Both the position numbers and the translations under genes were made by a program. Of a DNA stretch of 64,000 nt, positions 58,319-64,000 are shown piece by piece. Origin of the DNA: Arthrobacter sulfonylureivorans (GTDB lineage Bacteria; Actinomycetota; Actinomycetes; Actinomycetales; Micrococcaceae); NCBI GenBank assembly GCA_004000035.1, contig RJAE01000002.1, positions 248,001 through 312,000 of the forward strand, read 5' to 3'. The first letter of the stretch is position 1; each line of letters starts with the position of its first letter. The notes under the pieces were generated by a model. That model did no database searches. It was given only the letters and a program-made list of their open reading frames with translations, and was not told the origin of the DNA.

Positions 58319-59588
58319 GCGTACCCGACTGCCTTTCGTACGGCGGACTGATGTGGGCCTTCTGCATCTCATCCCGCTTCAGGGGAACCAGCAAAAGAAG
58401 TCGAATGGCAGCACCGCCGAGGGCTGAACCCAGCGCTGCCGCCCACGGTGCCAGTGCGAAGTCCCCGGTTAGGTGCAAAATAAGGACAACGCAGGCCAGC
58501 GACACGAGTGTGTCAGCCAACCGCAGAGCAAAAACACGCTTGGCGCTCCCTTTAATCGCAGCCAATGCTCCGTAAGGAGAGACGATGGCCACCGAGGCGG
58601 CATAGGCCAGCCAGCCGGCGACTGCGAGGAAGTCGGGGGTCTGGCCGGTTGCCAGCGGCCCGGCAACGGGCAGCGCCCACAACGCAACTGCCGCGCCTGT
58701 GGCAGTAATGCCCAGCACGATGAGTAAGGCACGGTCTGCTTGAGCCAGGAGCGCAGCAACCGTGGATGCCCTGTTTTTAGCGTAGGCAGCGAAAAGGTAG
58801 GAAGAAATCCCGCCGACAAAAAGCATGGCGGGGGCCGCATAAATGCGCGCAATCTCCAGCTGGCCGGTCGCAGCGAGCGTCACCAGGATCATCAGCGCCA
58901 GCCGCATGGCCGTCATCAGGCCCGGTCGAAGCATCTGCTGGGCCGCTCGCCAGGATCCGTACGCGGCAACGGCTTTCCAATCCGCCCCCCTGAACCGCAC
59001 CAGGTAGCGGTCGGGCCTAGGTACCAGTGCCACTCCGACAACTATTCCCGCTGACTGGCCGCAGGCGATCGCGGCCAGGTATCCGGTCAGCGACGGGTGC
59101 CCGTTCACATTCTGCAGCCAGACTATTGACAGTGCGACGCACGTGGCCGACAGATCCATCACGACGATCCGTGCGAAGCCTAGATGCGCCATCAGCAGTC
59201 GGCGCAACACATCCTCGACAAGGTAGGCCGCAACGGCCAGACCGAGCAGGAGCGCTTCCATCCCGGACACGAAGCCGATGGTAAAGCTAACGGCCGGCAC
59301 AAGGACCCCGCAGGCACAGCTCAGAGTGAGCAACCACAGTTGCATGCCGGCCCGGAGTCGTTTGTCCGTCCGGTCCAGCACCGTGAGGGAGTCTCCGACA
59401 AAGCCGCTGGTCGTCGCCGCGCAGAGCACCAGCACACCGTACAAAACGCCCAGTTTGCCCAGGTCTTCGATCTCTAGCGTCCTGGCCGCGAGGGCCATGA
59501 GGAGGAAGCTGCCGACGGCTTGGCTGCCCTGGGCTGCCAACGCCCACAGGGCGCCGGCCAGAGAACCGGAAATCCGCCTCGAGATCAC
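58311..59588 (-). CDS. Polysaccharide flippase (Wzx-like, MOP superfamily)
   Basis: 425 residues from GTG 59588, overlapping the lipoprotein stop by four bases. About 12 hydrophobic segments are present, starting GALWALAAQGSQAVGSFLLMALAARTLEIEDLGKLGVLYG, a pattern typical of oligosaccharide flippases. The C-terminus is short and basic. The protein would move undecaprenyl-linked repeat units across the membrane for the polymerase at 50603-51820. A MATE-type exporter is less likely given its neighbours. Confidence 0.88.
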   Translation of the reverse strand: MISRRISGSLAGALWALAAQGSQAVGSFLLMALAARTLEIEDLGKLGVLYGVLVLCAATTSGFVGDSLTVLDRTDKRLRAGMQLWLLTLSCACGVLVPAVSFTIGFVSGMEALLLGLAVAAYLVEDVLRRLLMAHLGFARIVVMDLSATCVALSIVWLQNVNGHPSLTGYLAAIACGQSAGIVVGVALVPRPDRYLVRFRGADWKAVAAYGSWRAAQQMLRPGLMTAMRLALMILVTLAATGQLEIARIYAAPAMLFVGGISSYLFAAYAKNRASTVAALLAQADRALLIVLGITATGAAVALWALPVAGPLATGQTPDFLAVAGWLAYAASVAIVSPYGALAAIKGSAKRVFALRLADTLVSLACVVLILHLTGDFALAPWAAALGSALGGAAIRLLLLVPLKRDEMQKAHISPPYERQSGTHV

Positions 59589-60238
59589 GGCAGGTCACCC
59601 GTGAAGGTGGTCGGGGCATGTGTGCCGTTGAGGTCCAGGTTCAGCGCCGTCTTCGTTGCATCCGCCGGGACCATGAAGGCGTACCTCCCTTCCGCCGAAG
59701 CGCCGGCAGCCACCTTGCCCACCAGATCCGCCACCTGGACGCCGGTGTAGAGCGGCGCGGCCGGTACCTGATCGGGTCCGTAAACCATGGTGGGTACTAC
59801 AGCCGATAGGTCCAGCGTGCGTTCCGAACCGTTGCGGACCTTCACGGTGAAGAGGACGTACGTTGCTCCTGTCATCGCGCCGGCGCCCTCTTCGGTGACC
59901 GCCCCCTCGCTGAAGCCGCCGGTCGAGACGGTAACCCCGTCGTCGTACTTCGCTTCGCCGTTGAAACGGGCGGCCGAAACCGCGATTCGCTTCTGCTTGC
60001 CGCCGTCCCCGCGGTTCACCATGACGAATCCGGGCTTCTTTGGCTCGTACGCCGGGCCGCCGATGGGGCCCTCAGACTCCCCTGCTTCCGGACGTGGCTT
60101 AGGGTCATCGAATGGCGCCGCCGAAGCGCCCGCCCCTTGAGGTGCCGGTTGGAGGTTCGCCACGGCCGCGGCATTGGAGCATGAGGTCAACGCGGCGATC
60201 AGTGCCGCGGCGGCCATGATTCCCCCGCTTCTTTTCAT
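59585..60238 (-). CDS. Lipoprotein with a beta-sandwich domain (partner copy 1)
   Basis: 217 residues from ATG 60238, whose ATG overlaps the sugar transferase stop (TGATG). The signal peptide ends in a lipobox (AALTSC at about residues 15-20), so the mature protein should be anchored in the outer leaflet of the membrane by lipidated Cys20. A Pro/Gly-rich linker of about 50 residues leads to a C-terminal beta-sandwich (EEGAGAMTGATYVLFTVKVRNGS, VPAAPL, VAAGASAEGRYAFMVP) that matches the membrane-anchored protein at 46916-47758. A propeller gene follows one gene later. It may hold or help secrete the propeller protein or the polymer; this is inference. Confidence 0.85.
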   Translation of the reverse strand: MKRSGGIMAAAALIAALTSCSNAAAVANLQPAPQGAGASAAPFDDPKPRPEAGESEGPIGGPAYEPKKPGFVMVNRGDGGKQKRIAVSAARFNGEAKYDDGVTVSTGGFSEGAVTEEGAGAMTGATYVLFTVKVRNGSERTLDLSAVVPTMVYGPDQVPAAPLYTGVQVADLVGKVAAGASAEGRYAFMVPADATKTALNLDLNGTHAPTTFTGDLP

Positions 60239-61740
60239 CAGTAGGCCCCCACTGGATTCAGCATGACTTTCACTGTCCGCCACATGATGATGAGGTCCCC
60301 CAAGACCGACCAGTTCTCCACGTAATAGAGGTCGAGCCGGACACTCTCCTCCCAGTCCAGATCAGATCGTCCGTTGATCTGCCAGAGTCCTGTGCATCCA
60401 GGTTTGATGAAGAGGCGCCGATGGGTATGGGTCTCGTATTTGCTGACTTCATCGTGCAAAGGCGGGCGCGGGCCCACTAGGGACATGTCTCCACGCAAGA
60501 CGTTGTAAAGCTGCGGCAACTCGTCCAGCGAATACTTCCGAATCCAGCGGCCAACCCGGGTAACCCGGGGGTCATCCCGAAGCTTGAAGAGGACTGAGTT
60601 GCCTTCGTTCAAATGCTGAAGCTGTGCGAGTTCGTCTTCTGCGCTGTCCACCATCGAGCGCAGCTTGTACATCCGGAATGTCTGCCCACCCTTACCCACG
60701 CGGTCTTGGACGAAAAAGCCCGGGCCGCGGCTGTCCAACTTCACGGCGGCCACGAGAATGGCTATGACCGGGGCAAGGATGATCAGGGCGCTGAGGGAGC
60801 CGAGCACGTCGAGACAGCGCTTGATAACGTGCCGGCCTCCTGTGAATGAAGGAAGTTCAACATGCATCAAAGGCAGGCCCTCAACGGGCCGAACGCGGAT
60901 GCGCGGACCGGCAACGTTGGTCAGGGCGGAGGCGACCACAAGTTCCGTGGAAGTCTTCTCCAATTCCCAGCTGAGCCGCTGGATGTACCCATTCCCTCGG
61001 TGCAGCTGTCCGGCGACTATGACCGCGTCAGCGCCACTGGCAGCCACGGCGTCCTGTATCGAATCCAAATTCCCTACGACGGGCACGGCGTTCTTTCCGA
61101 CCTGCAGGGCCGGGAACTTCAACTTTCCTTCCAAAGCCACACCGACGACGTCGTAGGCAGCACCCGACTTCCGGGCGATCTGCGCCACGACGTACCGTAC
61201 GTCCTGGCGGTTGCCCATCACGATGACCTTGGACAGGTAGTGCCCGAAACGGCTCTGGTAATTGAGCCAGTTGCGCCAGGCCCACCGCCCCGCCAGCAGC
61301 AAGATCAGCCCCGCGGGCCAGGTCAGGAAGAAGAATCCCCGCGGGCCGGGAGAGTCCAGAAACACATAACAAACGGCCACCAGTCCAAAGGTCACGGCGC
61401 TGGCGTCGACGACACGCTTGTACTCCCCTGCGCCGAAACCTATCAATCTGGGGTCCCTGGTTCGCATCAAGCTGGTCATGCCGAACCAAACCACGGCGAT
61501 GAACACCGCAGCCGCAGGATGGCCAAGGAGGGTTCTGGTCGTTGGCTCCTGCGAGGCCGCGTCCAGCCAGATAGTCGAAGCGACCATCGTCGCGGCGATC
61601 AGTAAACCGTCAGTGAGCCGGAGCATCAGCAGGTAGCGCCGGCGCCACGGGACTCCTGAGTGAACCGCAGCGTTTTTCTGCGGTCGGGGGACGGCTATGC
61701 GAAAGCCAAATTCGCGGGTCAGGGTCGTAGGACTATGCAC
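60238..61740 (-). CDS. Polyprenyl glycosylphosphotransferase initiating polysaccharide synthesis
   Basis: 500 residues from GTG 61740, preceded by GGGAG. Four N-terminal TM segments and a central Rossmann-like (CoA-binding-like) domain (SKVIVMGNRQDVRYVVAQ) precede the conserved Bac_transf catalytic domain: KRCLDVLGSLSALIILAPV, FVQDRVGKGGQTFRMYKLRSM, YSLDELPQLYNVLRGDMSLVGPRP, KPGCTGLWQINGRSDLDWEE. It transfers a sugar-1-phosphate (glucose or galactose in related enzymes) to undecaprenyl phosphate, the first step of repeat-unit assembly. It is the first gene of the minus-strand polysaccharide operon, behind a 545-base regulatory region. Confidence 0.95.
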   Translation of the reverse strand: MHSPTTLTREFGFRIAVPRPQKNAAVHSGVPWRRRYLLMLRLTDGLLIAATMVASTIWLDAASQEPTTRTLLGHPAAAVFIAVVWFGMTSLMRTRDPRLIGFGAGEYKRVVDASAVTFGLVAVCYVFLDSPGPRGFFFLTWPAGLILLLAGRWAWRNWLNYQSRFGHYLSKVIVMGNRQDVRYVVAQIARKSGAAYDVVGVALEGKLKFPALQVGKNAVPVVGNLDSIQDAVAASGADAVIVAGQLHRGNGYIQRLSWELEKTSTELVVASALTNVAGPRIRVRPVEGLPLMHVELPSFTGGRHVIKRCLDVLGSLSALIILAPVIAILVAAVKLDSRGPGFFVQDRVGKGGQTFRMYKLRSMVDSAEDELAQLQHLNEGNSVLFKLRDDPRVTRVGRWIRKYSLDELPQLYNVLRGDMSLVGPRPPLHDEVSKYETHTHRRLFIKPGCTGLWQINGRSDLDWEESVRLDLYYVENWSVLGDLIIMWRTVKVMLNPVGAY

Positions 61741-61809
61741 GACGATTCTCCCTCAGCCTGAGCATCGAGATCTGGAACCGGGACGGCATCCCCCGGTCTG
61801 GACGTGGAA

Positions 61810-61867
61810 GGAGCCGGCGGCGGCTGGGGGCAGGGCTCCAAACTCAAGCCCATGCGCCGCCGGCTCC
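61810..61867 (-). promoter_or_regulatory. Long hairpin in the probable operon leader
   Basis: A perfect 13-bp inverted repeat (61810-61822 with 61855-61867) encloses an inner GGGCT/AGCCC pair. It lies about 70-130 bases before the GTG at 61740. If transcribed it forms a very stable leader structure. Confidence 0.55.
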
Positions 61868-62034
61868 GTATAGGGGGCCCTGGCTCGGCGCGACTGCGTC
61901 TGTGCAGCAGCGGGCAGGGCGATCCGCGTGCTCCCTGCGGCGGGATTTCCCCGCCGGCCGGCAGAACACGCGCGATTACCGAAGGGAGAGCGGGCAGGCC
62001 GCACTTTTCCCACGGAAAGACGATCTATCATTTC

Positions 62035-62069
62035 GAACCCCAACTGAACCCCCAGCTAAACCCCAACAA
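62035..62069. repeat. Three C-rich direct repeats
   Basis: Three units of GAACCCCAACT/GAACCCCCAGCT/AAACCCCAACAA lie end to end at 62035-62069 with a period of 11-12 bases, close to one helical turn. They could be contact sites for an activator. Confidence 0.4.
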
Positions 62070-62085
62070 ACGGCAAAACCGTTTG
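62067..62085. repeat. Small perfect hairpin CAAACGG/CCGTTTG
   Basis: A 7-bp perfect inverted repeat with a five-base CAAAA spacer at 62067-62073 and 62079-62085, immediately following the C-rich direct repeats. It may be an operator. Confidence 0.4.
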
Positions 62086-62135
62086 CGAGTTCTTCGTGTC
62101 CTGAAGCCTACGGATCCGGTCATGGGCACTCACGA

Positions 62136-62219
62136 GTACTGACCACTGGGTTTTTCCCGAAGTCTTTTAACCAGCTGGGGGCGCCCACTCAGTACCCGCG
62201 GACGGGTACTCGAAAGTAC
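62136..62219. promoter_or_regulatory. Cluster of GTAC-centred palindromes
   Basis: GTAC occurs at 62136, 62192, 62206 and 62216. AGTACCCG (62191-62198) and CGGGTACT (62203-62210) form a perfect 8-bp inverted repeat with a four-base spacer, and GTACTGA (62136-62142) pairs with TCAGTAC (62189-62195). Such arrays often bind dimeric regulators. Confidence 0.45.
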
Positions 62220-62285
62220 GATTCACCAAATACCCAGCAGGCCGTCAGGGCAGCCGGGCGCTGAGCAGCCGCCGCAGCACTGCTA

Positions 62286-64000
62286 TTACTTGCCGATCAG
62301 TTTCGGGAGTTCTTCGCGTCGGCTGATTCCCAGCTTCGAAAACATGCGATAGAGATGGCCTTCCACCGTGCGAGTGGAGACGGCGAGCTCGCTGGCGATT
62401 TCCTTGTTCGAAGCGCCGCTTCGCACCATTGCTGCGATGGCCGACTCTCGGCGGGTCAGTTCCGGCAGCGCTCCTGCCGCCTTGGCCGGCACCGGCTTCG
62501 TGACCTCCGACAGTTGCTCTCGGGCAGCAATGATTTCCCGGCGCAGCTTGGCGAGCTTCGGATGGCGGGGCAGGTCCTGGGCACACACGAGCGCATTGTC
62601 CAGACAAGCGGCTGCAATCAGCGTGAAACCGGCGTCCTTGGCATTGGCTGCAGCGGATGCCAGTGCTTCAAGGTCTCCTTCGACTTGGGCTTTCGCTATC
62701 TGGGCCAGAATCCGGCGGTCCATCCCCTCATCATCAAGCGGAGTGCCGACAAGGCGGCGCAGTATGTCGGGAAATCCTAGATGCAGCCCCAGCTCCAGTG
62801 CGTGCATTTCTACGGCGACCATGCCCTGGCCCGCCACCCGGTCCGCCAATTCCATGAGTTCCGCGGATTTTTCGTCCATGGCTGCCCGCGCGGCCACTCC
62901 GTAACAGCGGCCGAGCATCAAGGTATGGGCATGACCGGCGGCACGAGTCCCCTCGAGTTCGGCACTGTACTGTTCTGCCAGTTCCCTCTCGCCGCAGACC
63001 GCCGCGGCATAGGCGCCCATGCCCAGGGCCAGCGGCAGCAGCTGTTCCATGTCATTTTGGTGCAGCGCTTCGATACTCATGCTGATCTGAGGTAAAGCCA
63101 GGTCAAACCGGCCTTGCCGGCACAATACCCTTGCCTGAGTCAGACCGATGATGCCGCCAAAGTGATTCCATGCCCACGGTTCGGTGAACGGATATGAGGC
63201 GAAGACGTCTTCGATCTGTTCCCATCTGCCCCCCAAGATCAGCAGTTCGAGGTGCCGGCAAAGTACCAGTCCCGCATGAACCTCCGTGGCGTGTCCGCCT
63301 GCGGCTAGCACTTGCATGGCTTCGATACTGGCTTGAATCCCTGATTCTATGTTCCCGGAGAGACCCAGAGCCTCGCCCACCAAGGCCAGCGCCAACATTC
63401 GATTGACCGGTGCTATGTCATTCTGCTCGACCACGGCAGCCAATTCCGCCAGCGAGTTCGAGTAGAGGCCTTGGCAGTTCAGGGCGTAGCACTCCAGCAA
63501 CTTGTTACTGAGCCGAGCATCATTCAATTGCTCGGCGCTGGCATCTGAATCCGACTCCCCGGCTATGCGTTCAATGACTGCGCGCCATTCCACGGCGTAA
63601 TTGCCTACCCACGATCCCGGTTTTTTGGCCGCATAGAGAAATTGCGCAGACGTCCATGCCGCGGCTTCGGCCGCTTTCAGGCTCGTCGCAGCAGATATGA
63701 GGCCGCCAAGGAGTTCCTCCGAAGCGTCAAGTTCATTTCGGAGCATCTTTGCGCAGGCAAGTTCAACTCCCGCCTCCACCGTCAGCTCCGGGTCCGTAAT
63801 CTTTGTGGCAGCCCGAATGGCAAAGTCCGGATCGCACCGCTGGTTCGCCTCCGCTGCCGCGCGCAGCAGGCCGCTGGAGGACACGGGGCTACCGCAGTCA
63901 AGCGACCACTCTACCCAGCGGAGGGTGCTCCCGGCCGGTTCGTCCTCCGGGTCATGAACTTGCATCAGTGCGTTCCGCAGAGCCAAGCGGCGTCCAATGG
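62286..64000 (-). CDS. MalT-type LuxR-family regulator, 5' end beyond the window
   Basis: The frame is open through base 64000, with no stop or plausible family start at the edge, so the N-terminus is missing; about 570 residues are visible. Most of it is a helical-repeat region (TPR-like, for example ALALVGEALGLSGNIESGIQASIEAMQVL). The last 65 residues are a LuxR-type helix-turn-helix (LPELTRRESAIAAMVRSGASNKEIASELAVSTRTVEGHLYRMFSKLGI). Large LuxR proteins of this kind (LAL/MalT-like) have an N-terminal ATPase domain, expected outside the window. It precedes the polysaccharide operon on the same strand and may activate it. Confidence 0.9.
   Translation of the reverse strand, partial: IGRRLALRNALMQVHDPEDEPAGSTLRWVEWSLDCGSPVSSSGLLRAAAEANQRCDPDFAIRAATKITDPELTVEAGVELACAKMLRNELDASEELLGGLISAATSLKAAEAAAWTSAQFLYAAKKPGSWVGNYAVEWRAVIERIAGESDSDASAEQLNDARLSNKLLECYALNCQGLYSNSLAELAAVVEQNDIAPVNRMLALALVGEALGLSGNIESGIQASIEAMQVLAAGGHATEVHAGLVLCRHLELLILGGRWEQIEDVFASYPFTEPWAWNHFGGIIGLTQARVLCRQGRFDLALPQISMSIEALHQNDMEQLLPLALGMGAYAAAVCGERELAEQYSAELEGTRAAGHAHTLMLGRCYGVAARAAMDEKSAELMELADRVAGQGMVAVEMHALELGLHLGFPDILRRLVGTPLDDEGMDRRILAQIAKAQVEGDLEALASAAANAKDAGFTLIAAACLDNALVCAQDLPRHPKLAKLRREIIAAREQLSEVTKPVPAKAAGALPELTRRESAIAAMVRSGASNKEIASELAVSTRTVEGHLYRMFSKLGISRREELPKLIGK

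Larger units (their letters stand above)
61741..62285 (-). promoter_or_regulatory. Regulatory region upstream of the polysaccharide operon
   Basis: This 545-base gene-free region separates the LuxR-type regulator gene from the first operon gene. It contains a long hairpin near the operon (61810-61867), a set of C-rich direct repeats (62035-62069), a 7-bp hairpin (62067-62085) and GTAC-centred palindromes (62136-62219). One minus-strand frame (61753-62043) has no protein-like features. The promoter could not be pinpointed. Confidence 0.55.

Noticed and set aside
61753-62043. 96-residue minus-strand frame in the operon upstream region
   Set aside because: Low-complexity Arg/Ala/Gly/Pro composition, and it crosses the large hairpin; no ribosome-binding site of note.

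Overview
The window is high-GC DNA with dense, often overlapping genes, many GTG starts and actinobacterial families (Mfd, Tex, SufS/SufU without linked sufBCD, an NAD(P)H-quinone dehydrogenase of the Rv3303c type, DUF2505, SHOCT, TANNNT -10 elements placed for leaderless mRNAs). Gene content and order look like an Arthrobacter-type Micrococcaceae chromosome; this is inferred from family knowledge, not from a search. No rRNA, tRNA, transposase, integrase, phage gene or CRISPR array was seen.

Layout. 1-6.1 kb: 3'-truncated MHS-type transporter, small unknown protein, Tex, then an HPt-like protein (lacking its phospho-His) convergent with an OmpR-type response regulator. 6.2-11.7 kb: quinone dehydrogenase, divergent from a nucleoside-salvage group (purine nucleoside phosphorylase, phosphosugar mutase, deoxyribose-phosphate aldolase). 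11.9-15.1 kb: NhaA antiporter and an orphan membrane histidine kinase. 15.2-24.4 kb: secreted M28 aminopeptidase, VanZ-like protein, UDP-glucose dehydrogenase family enzyme, a secreted M1-peptidase homologue with all active-site residues replaced, small membrane proteins, MarR regulator and divergent ABC exporter. 24.4-32.7 kb: Mfd, DUF2505 protein, SufU/SufS, RecQ.

32.8-62 kb is one large surface-polysaccharide region. The plus strand holds dTDP-rhamnose synthesis (rmlA, rmlB, a fused rmlC-rmlD), a PIG-L deacetylase and a GT4 glycosyltransferase, followed by a secreted calcineurin-like phosphoesterase, a GNAT/CelD-like protein (minus strand) and a secreted beta-helix protein. The minus strand, read from 61.7 kb down to 43.6 kb, holds an initiating sugar transferase, a lipoprotein, a flippase, a 1655-residue propeller/LamG/PKD exoprotein, a Wzz-like protein with a dead kinase domain, a polymerase/ligase, a cytidylyltransferase, a DUF1972 glycosyltransferase, a CDP-alcohol phosphatidyltransferase, a membrane-anchored beta-sandwich protein and a second propeller/LamG/PKD exoprotein. 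A MalT-type LuxR regulator (5' end outside the window) lies upstream, separated by a 545-bp region with palindromes and a long hairpin.

Working together: the rml genes supply dTDP-L-rhamnose. The minus-strand genes supply initiation, flipping, polymerisation and length control of a repeat-unit polymer, plus an apparent CDP-alcohol branch. The most notable feature is that this locus carries two copies of a pair: a small anchored beta-sandwich protein plus a giant secreted propeller-LamG-PKD protein. This suggests a dedicated polysaccharide-associated surface protein system. Several proteins in the window keep an enzyme fold but lose its catalytic residues (HPt, M1 peptidase, BY-kinase).
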